In this document: one piece after another, positions 1 through 11,645 of the stretch | Layout: every line of letters starts with the position of its first letter | Position numbering within the stretch: position 1 is the stretch's first letter | Assembly: GCA_001662425.1 (NCBI GenBank) | Contig: BDDC01000601.1 | Coordinates: 2,444-29,965 of the forward strand | DNA length: 27,522 nucleotides | Direction: 5' to 3' | Source of the DNA: Chlamydomonas sphaeroides | Taxonomy: Eukaryota > Chlorophyta > Chlorophyceae > Chlamydomonadales > Chlamydomonadaceae | The notes under the pieces: model-generated | Told to the model about the DNA's origin: nothing | The model's input: only the letters and a program-made list of their open reading frames with translations | Database searches by the model: none | Translations under genes and position numbers: made by a program

Positions 1-37
1 GCACACGTACCCTGCTCCAACCCCTCCGCCCCCTCAG

Positions 38-91
38 GTGGGCGCCCCGCTGCGCGTCACCTGCCTGGTGCACCCTCCACATACCCCATGA
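38..91 (+). pseudogene. Diverged duplicate of the downstream terminal exon start
   Basis: After a CAG acceptor at 35-37 the reading is VGAPLRVTCLVHP, then four codons and a TGA at 89-91. It matches the start of the exon at 183 (VGAPLRYTCIVHP) with conservative changes, and the sequence before the acceptor is also similar (compare 5-37 with 140-182). It could be an alternative, very short terminal exon giving a 17-residue tail, or a dead copy. The AT-rich stretch after its stop contains AATAAA at about 114, not the usual chlorophyte TGTAA. The gene it belongs to starts left of the window. Confidence 0.45.
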
Positions 92-182
92 TAACATCCA
101 TGCAAATGTACGTAATAAATCATACGAAGTGATGCTTTACCACGTGCGCGCGCCCTGGTCCAACCCTTCCCTCGCCCACCAG

Positions 183-374
183 GTGGGCGCCCCGCTGCGC
201 TACACCTGCATCGTGCACCCCAGCCCGCCCTGGATGGCCGCGCTGCTGCCCGCCGGCCCCAGCGACGCCGGCGGCGGCCTGCACGCGCTGATCAGCCTGC
301 CCGCCAGCGCCGCGGCCGCGCTGCGGTCCGCGCCGGCGCTGGCGGCCCTGGCGCCGGGGCACGCCTTTGTGTGA
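183..374 (+). CDS. Terminal exon of an unidentified gene (5' part outside window)
   Basis: A pyrimidine-rich stretch ending in CAG at 180-182 is followed by an open frame of 63 codons and TGA at 372-374. The frame reads VGAPLRYTCIVHPSPPW and then an Ala/Leu/Pro-rich tail ending in APGHAFV. Codons end almost always in G or C, as in the other genes here. I do not recognise the family from this fragment. The frame stays open further left to an ATG at 129, but the upstream copy at 38-91 shares the acceptor and exon start, so I prefer the exon reading. No TGTAA signal is seen soon after the stop. Confidence 0.5.
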   Translation: MGAPLRYTCIVHPSPPWMAALLPAGPSDAGGGLHALISLPASAAAALRSAPALAALAPGHAFV

Positions 375-2988
375 GGCAGCCCGGAGGGGCTGCTGTGAGA
401 GGTGGCAGCCAGCCTCATCCAGAGGTGGATCGGAGCACCTGAGGGGGTAGGACGCTGCGCGCCTGAGCCGCGTCCCGTGCGGGCGGCGCGTGGAGGACAG
501 CGGGCGTGAGCAGGCGCCGCAGGGTGTGGGGGAACGGTGGCGTGGGTCCGTGCAAGCAGCTGCTCTGGCGGGGCCCCAGCCACCATATCTGAGTCGATGG
601 AGTACTTTGAGCCTACAGAATTGGGCCCTCGACGTGCTCCTGGTAAGAGAAAAAGAAGATACGAGGTAGGCGGGTGCGGGCCGCGCTGGGGCCGCAGCAA
701 ACACGGCTGCGCTGGCGGCCGCGGTGGCGCCAGGCGGCGCCTGGCGACTGGGGCGCTCCTCCTCCGAGCCTGAGCGCGCAGGGGCGAGCTGCGAGTTGCT
801 GCCAGGGCGGGTGGGGGGCGTGTGTGCCGTGTTGGGGTGGTGAGCGCGCTGGCTCGAGCCCGCTGCCAGGGGGCAAGGTTGGGGCGCTCGCCCGCACGAA
901 TGGGCTCTCGGACGGCGACTTTAATGTCCGAGCGGACTTCGGAAGGGGCTGGGTACATTTGTCGCGGCAGTGGGTCCATGCCTCGCAGCCGAGGGAGCGG
1001 CGGCGGGGCGGCGTGATGCCGCATGCAGTCTGCCTCCTGTGAAGACAAGACAAGACGAATGAAGCTAATAACTGCTGTCGTCACACGGCCCAAGCCCAGT
1101 GGACACACCGGCCGTGCAACACCCCTGCGCGCCGTGGGCACCAGGGACGCAGTTCGGTCATGTTGACGCCCTGCCGCACCTGGCCGCGTGTGCACTGGGA
1201 GCCGCCGCACCTCCAGCTCAGGCTTCCACGCTGGCCCTATGCCGCACCTGGCTGCACGTGCGCTAGGAGCCGCGCCTTGTATCTCTGACCCCTCAATAAA
1301 CGCATTCTCGAGCGGCAGCACGGTATTCAGCACCAGACCTCCACGCGGATCCCACAGTGCATGCCGCCCCTGGCCCCAGGGGCCGCATGGAGGCGTGTGG
1401 CCGGGGCGGCTGCACACGCTGCTGCCAAGCCGCTTGCTAGCTATCGCCGGGACGGAGTGACTAGGCGCCGGGCGCTCGGGCGACCGAGCACGCCCCGCCC
1501 GTGGAGCCTCCGCCATGGCCACATGGCTTGGGCCCCAGGCGGGCCGTGGTGTTGCGGCGCTGCAAGGACACGGCCGTGGTCGCGGCGGTTGCGCCTGCGT
1601 CGTCGTGGGGCCGAGCAACACCAGTCAGCAAAGTGCCGTAGTCACGTGTCCCAGCATGTCGTACGGTGTACGGCATCCAAGGTCCAGCGCGGGGACGGCG
1701 TTGGCCGGCGCCCTACGCCCTGGCGAGCAGGCTTGGCCGCACGCGCTGCAGTTCCGCATCCACATTCGTGCTTTGGCCGGCTACGCTGCGGGCGGGACGG
1801 GGTAAGTTGCCGACTGGTGTCATTGTGGCCGGCCCGTGGAACCACGAACAGCAGCAACAAGGCATGCGACACGACGTGTTGCGCTGTGTGGCCGGTGCGC
1901 GGCGGAGGCGCCGCCCGCGTGTATCAAGGCAGGCCAGCCAGCTGCTGTGTGCACAAGAGCGAAAGTACGCGAAGGCAACACGGTGTCCGGCGCTCACGCG
2001 TCCAAGAAAAGCGGCCCCTGGACACAATGTGTTACCCGAGCGTAGCCATCTTGAAAATTTTGTATGCTCGGGTGGTGACCGTGGCGACTAGAGCACACGG
2101 CCGTCGACCGCCCGTACCAGCGCCGCGGCTGAGCTGCAGTGCACGAGCGGCGCCGGCGGCCCTGGCTGCGTACGTCGCCGTTGTGGGTGCCGCGGCGCAG
2201 CGGCGGACGTCACGTGCTCTAGCGGGGCAGGAGGGATGGGCGGCGCCCAGGGCTCGTATCATAGTCACCCAGGCAACCGAAGTCACCCGACGTGTTGGCC
2301 GTATGGGACTGAAGTCACCCGGACGGGGTGACGTCAGGCTGCCGTCTTTGGCGCCACCTCGGGTGACTTCCCTGCTGCTAAGCGAGGGTAGGTCACCCGC
2401 CCCGGGTGACTTGTTAGCTGGCAAGATACGGCGGATGGGCGCTCATCCCCACGCCTCCTGCTAGCGGCGCAGGGATGGGCGCCGGAGTGCATTGGGCTGC
2501 TGCACCGCGGCGCAACTCGGGCGTGAACTGCAGAGAATACCAATACGGGTTTGGTTGCCTTGCTCGGCTGTCATCATATGCCCTTCCGCGTCGGCACGCG
2601 CCAGGGAGACGCTGGGTGGCGGGGACGGGGCGGGGATGGCGGGTGGCGGATGGCGGGTGGCGAGTTTTGGTGTTTTGCCTTTGCGGTGATGACACGCAAA
2701 CGTCGGAGGGAAAAAGGTCATTATGCGTTTCCGTCCCGCAGTACACATTTCGTCTTTCCCAGGAACAGACCTGTTTCCACGACATTTCTCCTGCACCTGT
2801 GACCGCTGACTATCGGGCGAGCATTCTGTGCACAGGCGTAAGCCGCCTGCAGCAGTGCCCTGAAGTGGCCTTGGTCGTTTTCTAGTCATGACGGCTAGGC
2901 CGTCCAGACGCCGGAGACCGGCGTGAGCGCCGGCTCCTGGCGCGCATTTGCGTCTCCACTCGCGTTTTTAGGGGCTCCCCGTCAATAA
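375..2988. other. Intergenic stretch with no supported gene
   Basis: Several frames are open because the DNA is GC-rich, but none combines plausible splice sites with protein-like composition. What can be seen: an imperfect direct repeat of about 40 bases (around 1168-1205 and 1236-1275, both containing TGCCGCACCTGG and a GGAGCCG core), and the GGGTGAC cluster at 2264-2410 listed separately. The left part presumably holds the 3' UTR of the gene ending at 374, and the right part the promoter of the gene starting at 2989. No clear TATA box was seen before 2989. Confidence 0.5.
2264..2410. promoter_or_regulatory. Cluster of GTCACCC/GGGTGAC elements with a TGACGTCA palindrome
   Basis: Seven copies of GTCACCC or its complement, one (2326-2331) matching only GGGTGAC overlapping the palindrome, lie within 150 bases. 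GAAGTCACCCG occurs at 2279-2289 and 2311-2321 and in inverted form at 2360-2370. A perfect hairpin, 8-base stem with a CCC loop, spans 2392-2410. TGACGTCA, the classic bZIP/CRE-type palindrome, sits at 2329-2336. This density suggests a regulatory element for the gene starting at 2989, about 580 bases downstream, but binding is an inference. Confidence 0.4.
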
Positions 2989-5900
2989 ATGGGTTGCTTT
3001 CATGGCAAGCTGGCCACGGGCCATCCCGAGGCGGTAAGTGCTTTGCGCGTCCATGGGGCGCTTAGCTTAGCCTTCTCGTGGACTTGCACCACGCACACGA
3101 CGGCAGCCAATGCTCAAGACATATGGCTAATTGATGTCCACAGGCGGAGCATCAGGGCGAGGCGCTCGCACGGCTTGCCGCTCCGGGCGTTTTGGCCAGC
3201 TCTTCCCCCGTGGAGCTTTGCTTGCACGGCGTCAAGGTACGCGCCGGTATATTCCTGGCTTATTTATTGTCTGCGCTGTCTGAGGTGCTGTCCCTCCCAA
3301 ACGTCGCAGCTCCATGGCTCAGCCATATGTGGCGACGTCGCTGGCAGCCTATTCACCCGGGTCGTTCTTGCGCGTGGCCACGTCATCGCGGGGCTCTTCG
3401 AGGGTGAGGTCCATTGCTGACAAACGCTGACATAGCACGCATGCCTGTGCAGCGCGCGCACGCCCTGCGTGCGCAACAGGACCTCCACTTCGCCTGATGG
3501 TATCATGGCTCCCTCGCAGGGCACGTGTCTTCCGCGGCTGCTGAGTTCTGCCGGGACCATGTCTGGGAGGCGTTCGCGCAGGCGGCCGCCAGCCGGCAGC
3601 AGGCACCCGCCGCGGCCACGGTGAGGCATGCAGGCTTGGGAAGCCCTTACACCCGCCCACATGCTCCTGAACTCCGCCCAACCGGTGCCCCCCGTGCCGC
3701 CGTATTTCTCATCCCTCATCCAGCTGCGGGCTCTGGACCGCGCCTTCCTCACCAGCCCAGCCTACTCCCTGGAGGCCCGCCTCACCAGCGGCTGCTCCGC
3801 CACGCTTATACACATAGACCTCACCACGCGCACCCTCACGCTCGCCACCGTCGGCGCCGCTGGCTGCGCCGGCCTGGCCGCCACGGCGCCGCCGCCGCCG
3901 CGGCTGTCGGCCGAGGGGCCGCACCCTGCACCACCGCCGGCCACGCCGGCGTCAGCTGCCGCCGGGCACCGGCGGGTGGCGCACTTCTCAGCGCTCGCGG
4001 CCTCGGGACACGACTGCAGGTGGGGACCGGGACACGACTGCAGGTGGGGACCGGACGCAGCGGCCCGCGCCCATGCCTTCCGCCCGCTCTGCGCAAGGCG
4101 CAGCCTGCGGCCGCCGGCCGCCATGCTCCGCTCCCGCGCCGCCGCGCTAAGCCCCCTACCACGCCGCCCTCCCGTCGAGTCTTGACCTCCGCCCGCCTGG
4201 CCGCTGGTCCCGCGGCGCCCTTGTGCCGCGCGCCGGCTGCCCCGGTGCTCAGTATCATGGGCCACACAGTCCCACCCAATCGCCCGCGTGTGGGCTGCAC
4301 CTGATCCCCGCGGTGCTCCTTGCCCGCCCCCCCCGGCCTTCCTCCGCAGCCGCTCGCTGGCTGCCCTGGTGGAGTTGGTGCAGTCGGCCATCGCCTCGCA
4401 GGCCCCCGCCCTCGGCCCCGCCGGCGCCGCAGCCCCCGCCGACGGCGCGCCGCGCGGCGGCGGCGGCGGCCGCGCCAGCGGCGACGGCAGCTCCCCGCAC
4501 GGCAGCAGCGGCCGCTCCCTGGCCGCCGCCGCGGCCGGCGCGCAGGCGCTGGGCTTTGGCTGCGCCAAGGACGCGGTGCTGGTGGCGGCGTTCAACAACG
4601 CCGCCGCGGCGGCGGCGGCGGCTGGCGCCGCTGGCGGCGCGGCGCCGCCGCCGTCGGGCAGCTTTGCCGCCGTCGGTCGGATCCACTGCTCCTGCGAGGT
4701 GGCCGTCACGTCGCGGCCGCTTGCGCCAGGCGACGAGTGCTTGGTCCTGCTGGCGGGCTCGGGCATCGGCGCCGGCGGCGGCGCCGTTGGGTCGTGCAGC
4801 GGCAGCCACAGCGGCCGTGGCGGCGGCGGCGCCGCCTGCGGCCCAGCAGCGATGCTGGGACCGATGGACGCGGCGTCTCTGGCGTACGAGCTGGCCCTGG
4901 CGGCGGCGCCAGCTGGGTCGGGCTCCGGCGCAGCGACGGCGGTGCGTGTGGAAGGGCGGGGATCGTCGTGGTGGTGTGTGGGCTGCGTAGGCCGGGATGC
5001 TAGCGGCAGCCCAGTAGCGCACACCACACGGGACCTTGCGCGCCTCGCTGCCTGAGCTGCTCGGAGCCCTGTCAGCGGGGCGTTGGGGAATGTGCGTGGC
5101 CCTGCTTCTCCGGCTGACCCGACCCTGCCGCCTTGATGGGTGCTGTCGCCGCTGCTCCCGCAGACGGAGCGACCCTCCTCGCCCTCCACCCTGGGCTCGA
5201 CCTGGGGAAGCGGCGCCCCCAGCACAGAGCACGCCGCGTCGGGGGCGGCCAATGGCGGCGGCGTTGCCGCCAGTGGCAGCTCATCCGCCGCCGCTGCCGC
5301 CGCCGCCTGGCGCCTCGAGGTTCTGTACGACAGCCAAGATGTCGCGCAGCTGGCGGCGTCGACGGTGGCGTCGGCGCCGACTGAGCCAAACGGCGGCGGT
5401 GTGGCGGCGGCGGCGCCGTCGCAGGCGGGCACAGCTGAGCTGGCGGCGCGGGCGGTGGCGTCGTACGCTGTGGCGGCCGCGTCGGGCGCAACCTTGTCGG
5501 CGGCGCGAAGGCCAGGTGCGTTGGTCCCTTTGCTGCGGTGTGTTGGCCCTCGCGCGCCTGCTCGTCGGCACCCTGACGTCATGCCTCGTTCCTGCCCCAC
5601 CCTTGCGCCCCGGGCCCTTTGCGCAGGCTCCTTCTACGCGCTATCGGCCGGACTCGGTGACCCGGCGCCTGCCGCGGGCGGCGCCGCCGCCTGCATCGCG
5701 CTCTGGCTGGACTGGGCCCCACCGCTGCCCGGCGGCGCCGGCGCGCAGCGGTCGCCGGCGCCGCTGCCGGAACCGGCGGTGCCGCTGACGCCCGGCGCCC
5801 GCTGGGCCCTGGCCCGCGGCTTTTGCCGCTACTCTATTGCCAGACGGCGGCGGCGGATTGCCAGCTGGCACCAGCTGGCGCTTCAGCTGGCGGCGGCGCC

Positions 5901-8900
5901 GCCAGCGTCGTTGGGGCCGCTGGGAGCCGGTGTGCTGGCCGCGACCTGTGTCGTGGCCGGCGGCTCGACGGAGCCAGCGACATCGCCGTCGGTGACGGCG
6001 CTGGCGGCGGCGGCGCTGGGCGGCCGCACGGCGTCGTTCACGTCTCGAGCGCCCGTCATGATGGAGTTTGTAGAGTCGGTGGCGGATGATGTTGAGCTGC
6101 CGGCGGGCTTTCGCAGCGCCATGGCCTCCGCCGCCGCCGGCTCCGCCTCCTACTCTGTCGCGGCCGCCGCAGCCGCAGCCGCAGCCGCGCACATGGCCGA
6201 AGCGGCGGGCTCGCAGCCCGGCGGCGCCGCCAACGTGTCGGACGCTGCACTGCCGCCGTACGCCATGAGCGGGTTTGTGATGGCGTCGATGGGCAGTTCG
6301 GACGATGAGAGCGACATGCACATGGGGGCGCACGACGCCGACCGGGGCAGCGGCGACGGCGCCGCAGGGCCGTCGGGGCTCACGGTGACGGCACCGGAGG
6401 CGGCGGCGGCGTCGCCGCGCAGCGGCCGCCCGCCTGTGCGGCGGCGCAACAGCCGGTCTAGCCCCAACCTCCGACTGGACGCGGCGGAGGAAGCAGCCGT
6501 GGCGGCGGCGGCGGTCGCGAGCGTTGGCGGCACGGTTGGCAGCGTGCCTTCGACGGCGCCGGCGCCGGCCGCCGCTGCCGCCGCCGCCGGCCTCAGCGGC
6601 GGCATGGACTGGTCGATGATCATGTCTTCGCCGTCGGTGTCGCAGGTCGCCGTTGCCGCCGCCGCAGCCGCCGCCGCCGTCGCCGGCATGTCGGCAGGCC
6701 CGTTCGACGGCCATTCCGCCGGCCACACGCCCATCCCGTCGGGGGGCAGTCAGACGATGGGCCCGCCGCCCATCGCGCTCGGCCCCGGCGGCTCCGGCGG
6801 CGTCTCCCTGAATCTCCGGCCCGCCTCCGCGCCGCTCCGCGGCAACGCGCCGTCGATACCGCAGCGGCTGGGGCCGATGGGAGCCGGCGCAGCGGCGGGC
6901 TCGCCGCAGTCGCCCCACGCGCCAGGCGTCGGCGGCGGCAGCGGCATCTTCTTCCCGCGCAGCAACGTGGCGCGCCCGTCGTTCCTGTCGGCGGCCTCGG
7001 CCAGGGCCGGCGGCGGCAGCGGCGGCATGGGCGGGTCGCCGGCACGCAGGGACTCGCTGCCGGCCTCTGGGGGCCGCGGCAGCACGGCCTTCGACCGCGA
7101 GGTCCTGCCACCGGGTAAGCACACGCTGCATGGTCTCTCCCTCCACTGCCCTCCATCGACGCCGCCCAACGCCTTCGTGCTCCTGCAAAGTTGAACACCA
7201 CCGTGCTCCTGCAAAGTTGAACACCACCGTGCTCCTGCAAAGGTGAACACCTCCGTGCTCTGCCGCGGCGCGCGCCAGGGGCCGACCGCCAGGCAGCGCC
7301 CCGGCCCCGCTCGGCCCCGCCTGGGCGCGCCGCTACCCGCCGGAACGCAGGACACGCCGCAGGCCGCGCTGCCACCCACCCCCGTCAGCCGCCGCCCTCG
7401 CCCTCGCCCTCGCCCTGCCCTGCCTGCCTGGCCCCTTGCCTACTCCGGTCGGCCTTCGGCGGTGTCCGTGCAATCGCGCGCAGGGGTTTGCTATTGACAC
7501 GCCGACACATCCTCTTGCCAACATTTCCCCTGCCTGCCAGGCATCTTCTCCGGCCGCGGCTCCAACAACAGCGACGGCGACTGCGACGACATGGCGTCGG
7601 AGGACCTGCCCGCGCTGCGCATCGAGAGCACCGCCGAGCTGGCGGCGCTCATGGCGGAGATCATCATCACCGACGACGGCGAGGTCGTCAGCTCGAGCCC
7701 CGGCGTCAGTGGCGGCGGCGCGGGCGGCGGCGGCGGCGGCGGTGGCGGCGCCTACCGGCTGAGCGGCCGCCACAGCGCCGGCGGCATGGGCGGAGGCGCC
7801 GGCAAGCACGGCCTGCGGCCGCTGAGCCGCCAGGGCAGCCGGGGCTGGACGCCGCGGCTGGCGATCGTGCGGGAGGACGCGCGCGAGGTGGGGGCCGGGG
7901 CGCTGTCGGTGGCTGCCGGACAGCTCGTTTGGCGAGCGCACCACGCGACACGTCAGCGCACCAGGCACCACGTCCGCGCACAAGGCAGTGCGCCCGCGCG
8001 TTAGGGCCCGCGGAGGCGTGCGTGCGTGTGTGCCGGCCGGCCGGCGGGCGGGGCTTGGGCAGCCAGCCACCGCTGCGGCGGCAGCCACACCGCAACCAGC
8101 GCGCCCGCCACGCCGCCCCCACACAAGGACACTTCGGCCGGCCACGGAGCGGTTGCAGGGATGTCCATGAAACCTCGCTCCCATCGCAAACCCCTGCCCG
8201 CGCTGTGGTCTGCTAGCCGCAAGGCAACACGCGCTCTTCCCAATCCTTCCCTCGCCCCCTGCCTGTCGCCGTGCCGCCGCCCCTTCCAGGCCGTTGTCAG
8301 CCACAGCGCCTCCCACAGCCACTCGCAGTCGCAGCCGCTGGGGGTGGACGGGCTGCGGTTCGCGGCTATCAGCGAGGAGCGCAGCAGCAGCGCCGGCAGC
8401 AGCACGGCGGCCACCACGGGCGAAATGCTGGCGCAGGTGAATGGGTGGGGGGGAGAGAGGCGGGGGAGGGAAAGGGGAAGGGGGGGAGTGTGTGGGCTCG
8501 CGTGCCGGAAGGGGACGAGCGCACTGGCAACGTGGCGAGTGGGCTGAGGGGCGAGCGGGCAGACAGGGGGCATGTTGCAGGCAGGGGGCCCGCGGCCAGG
8601 GGGCAGGGGCACTAGCCTGAGCAGCACTGACGCTCCCGCGCCCGGCCCCTGCTCCGCCGCCTGCCCGCCTCACAGGCGAGCGGCTCGGACCGCGGCAGCG
8701 CCCGAAGCGCTGAGCAGTCTCGCGGCCACCGCATCGGCGACAGCCCCAGCAGCAGCGCAAGTGAGCCGCTGAGCGCCTCCGTCAGCGGCAGCGCCAGCGC
8801 CAGCGGCGGCGCCGCCGGCGGCAGCGGCCACAGCAGCATCAGCAGCGGCAGCGTCGCCGCCGCCGTTGTCGGCGCCGCCGGCGAGCCCCAGCCGGCAGAG

Positions 8901-11645
8901 CCCGCCGAGCCCGGCCGCCTCGGCGCCAACCCCACCGCGGCGGTGCCGCAGCCGCAGCCGCCGACCCGCCGGCCGTCCGCCAACGCCAGCCTGGCCTTTG
9001 TACCAGCGGCGGCGGCGGCGCCGGCCGACGGCGCCGAGGACGCCGCCTCCCCTTTCGTCTCGGCCAGCTCGATCGACGCCCGGAACAGCGTCGCCGCGGC
9101 CGCCGCCGCCCTTGCCAAGGGGCCGGCGGCCGCGGCGCCGGCGTCATCGTCGGGCGCGACGTCGCTGGCGGACGTGCTGCACGAGCTGGCGCCGTCGCTG
9201 GACCGGGAGCGGCTCCCCGGCGACAGCACCGTCAGCGACAACAGCACCGGGCTGCAGCGCGCCAGCATCAGCGGCGTCGAGATCGGCGGCGCGTCCGGCG
9301 CCGCCAGCCCGCTGCGCAGCCACGGCTCGTCCGCGGCGAATGCGGCGACGCCGAGCTCGTCGAAGCGGCTGTCGCACTCTGGCAGCGGCGCGACGGCGTG
9401 GCCGGGGAACCTGACGACGCCGGTTGCGCCGGACGAAATGGCGGCAGCGGCGCCGCTGCCGGCATCGGGCGAGCGGTCGTCGGCCGGCCGGCGTAGCGGC
9501 AGCAGCCGCAACCCCAACCGGTGCCGGTCGCGATCCTCGTCTGGCTTCCAGCCTGCGGGCGCTTCGGCCGACCGGGCCTCCGACGCCGCCGACGCTGACG
9601 TCGACACCGCCAGCGGCGCCGCCAACAGCGCCGGCGGTGCGCGCCGCGGCGGCTCGCCGCTCGACGGCGGCAGCTGGCGCGGCCGCGGCCGCAGCGGCGC
9701 AGCCGGCGAGCGCCCGACGCTGGGCATGGTGGGCCGCTCGCAGAGCGCGCTCGTGGCCCGCTCCCACCGCAGCGCCTTTCGCGCCGCCGCCAGCGACGGC
9801 ACCGGCAGCCTGGCCGGCGCCATCCACCGCGGCGGCGGCGCCGCCGCCGCCGCCTGCAGCTCGGCCGGCCCCGGCGGCGCGACGCCCGCGGGCGTGGTGG
9901 TCCTCGCCGCCGCGACGGCGTCGGACGCCGGCACCGGCGTCGGGCTGGAGCGGTCGTGGTCGGTGGGCTCTGCCAGCGGCCCGCTGTTTAGCTTGCTGCA
10001 GTCGACACTCTCCAAGTCGTCCCTCGCCACAGCCACCGCAGCGCCCACGCCCAGTTGCACCTCGGCGCAGGGCTCCAACAGCCGCCTGCCCACGCTGCCG
10101 CTGCTGCTGCAGCAGCCCTCGTTCAGCGCCGGCGGCGTCAGCGGCAGCGGCGGGGTGGTGCCGCAGGCGCTTGTGCTGCCGGCGGCAGTCGCCTTGACCC
10201 GGCCTGGCGCTGCCGGCAGCTGCGAGCCAGACAGCCCCGACGGCATCGTCGCGACGGTCAGCATGCGCTCTCTGCCACGCACCCTGTCGGCCGGCCGGCA
10301 CGGCCCCAGCGGCCTGGGCCAGCCGCAGCGCCCGTCCGGCCTCGCCCCGGCGGCGGCGGCGCCAGCGCCGCCGCAAGCCGCTCCCAGCGACGATGACGGC
10401 GGCGAGCCCGAGCCGGAGCCGGGCCCCGACGGCGCCGACGGCGCCGCCGCTGGCTCCTTGCTCGCCAGTTTCGACGACGGCGCCGGCGGCGCGACGGCGG
10501 GCCTGCACCGCACCTCGGACATGTGCCGCTCCGACGCCTCTGTCGCGGCCTGGACCAGCGCCTCGGCCTGGACCAACTCCAACTCCACCTTTCCGCGCAC
10601 CGCCGGCTACAACATCACGGACGCCCTGGGCGGCAGCAGCCGCCGCGTGGGCTACGGCGTCCACACCGCCGGTCTGGCGAGCATCGGCGGCGGCGCCGCC
10701 GGCGCCGCCGGCACAACCGGCGACACCAGCGCGTTGCTGAACATGGGCATCCGGCTCAACGCGGCCTACAGCTCCACCAGCGGCCTTCTGGTGACGACGG
10801 ACGTCAACGCGCCGAGCTGCAGCAACGCGCAACTGATGAGCGTGCAGCCAGCGCCGCCGACGGCCAGCGGCGGCGGTGCAGGTGGCGGCGTGTACAGCGC
10901 GCAGCTGTTCAGCCCGCCGGTGCAGCACCGGCCGCAGGCGCTCGACGACGGCGACGCGCCGCCGGTGCTGTCGCAGCCGCCGCAGCCGCTGTCGCTGCAC
11001 AGCAGCCGTCGCAGCCCGCAGCAGACGCCGGCGGCGCTGCTGCGCGAGGCAGAGGCGGCGGCGGCGTCCGCGGCCGTCACCGGCGGCCACCCCTCCCACG
11101 TGCAGTCGCTCCACTTCAGCCACCAGCCCCGGCAAGCGCCGGCCGTTCAGATGCAGCCTCGCCAGCCGCTGATAGTGCCGGGCAGCGGCGGCGGCGCCGC
11201 CCCAGGCGCCGCCGCCGACCACGATCACCGCCAGCCGTTCTTGCCGGCGGCGCTCGAGGCAGCCTCGGGCTCCCTGGGCTTTGCCTTCTCGCAGCCCATG
11301 TCGGTGCCTATCGTGCTGCCGCAGCCGCAGGCCGCGGCCGCCGGGGCTCCCGCCACGGGGTCCGCCGCCACCGGCGTGCCGCCGGCGCTGCAGCACCTCC
11401 TCCACCTACACACGGTCGACTCGTCGCCGTCGAGCGACGCGTCGCTGGCGGCGCCGTCGTCGTCGCTGCCGTCGGCCACGCACGCGGCGGCGCTGCGGCC
11501 GCTGATGGTGGCGGCGGCTGCCGAGGCAGCCTCGTCGTCGCCGCGCGCATACGCCGGCGCTGGGGCGGCGTTCGGTCGGCAGTATCAGCGCGGCGGCGGC
11601 GGCGGCAGCAGCAGGGCGCGGTCTGGTGGCGACCGCGAGGATTGA
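2989..11645 (+). CDS. Large pseudophosphatase-like protein: degenerate PP2C domain plus long low-complexity region
   Basis: Proposed exons: 2989-3033, 3144-3236, 3310-3403, 3520-3620, 3724-4043, 4350-4941, 5164-5515, 5627-7114, 7541-7887, 8290-8436 and 8676-11645. All introns are GT-AG and every junction keeps frame, giving about 2182 residues. The start MGCFHGKL fits an N-myristoylation signal. A PP2C-like fold is visible in order: VIAGLFEGHVSSAAAEFCRD (from residue 71; compare the family's GVFDGHGG..AAEF), SGCSATLI at 133-140, LATVGAAGCAG at 151-161 (compare VANVGDSRA), EVAVTSRPLAPGDECLVLLA then GSGI near 355 (compare LACDGIWD), VLYDSQDVAQLAASTVA at 468-484, and a last strand CIALWLDW near 555. 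The metal-binding Asp positions are replaced (D to E at 77, D to A at 156, D to S at 355), so I infer no phosphatase activity. Residues from about 590 on are Ala/Ser/Gly/Pro-rich with basic-Ser motifs such as RRRNSRSS and SPARRDSLP that could be phosphosites. A less repetitive patch lies near 1800-1905. No kinase or cyclic-nucleotide motif was found. Confidence 0.72.
4007..4054 (+). repeat. 24-base tandem duplication spanning the donor of exon 5
   Basis: Two exact copies, 4007-4030 and 4031-4054, each contain CTGCAG|GTGGGG. Either copy can serve as splice donor (exon end at 4019 or 4043). Because the unit is 24 bases, both choices keep frame and differ by eight residues. The split codon is completed as Ser by the first base of the exon at 4350 in both cases. 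Confidence 0.85.
7177..7254 (+). repeat. 26-base minisatellite, three copies, in intron 8 of the PP2C-like gene
   Basis: The unit begins GTGCTCCTGCAAAG. Copies are 7177-7202, 7203-7228 and 7229-7254, followed by a broken fourth copy. The third copy differs by a T-to-G change that creates AAAG|GTGAAC, a plausible splice donor. The repeat starts about 60 bases after the inferred donor at 7115. Confidence 0.85.

Noticed and set aside
1361..2464. Plus-strand open frame of 367 codons in the left intergenic stretch
   Set aside because: Its composition is Arg/Ala-rich without domain-like order, codon use is unlike the real exons, and it runs through the GGGTGAC palindromic cluster. The open frame is explained by high GC.
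3762..5600. Long minus-strand open frame (about 612 codons) opposite the PP2C-like gene
   Set aside because: It mirrors GC-rich third positions of the + strand exons and also crosses their introns. Its Ala/Arg/Pro composition is the expected shadow, and the + strand frame has matched splice phases and PP2C motifs.
8612..11405. Two minus-strand open frames of more than 650 codons opposite the last exon of the PP2C-like gene
   Set aside because: They are antisense shadows of a 2970-base exon with strong G/C bias at third positions. They read through the + strand acceptor region and show no motif.
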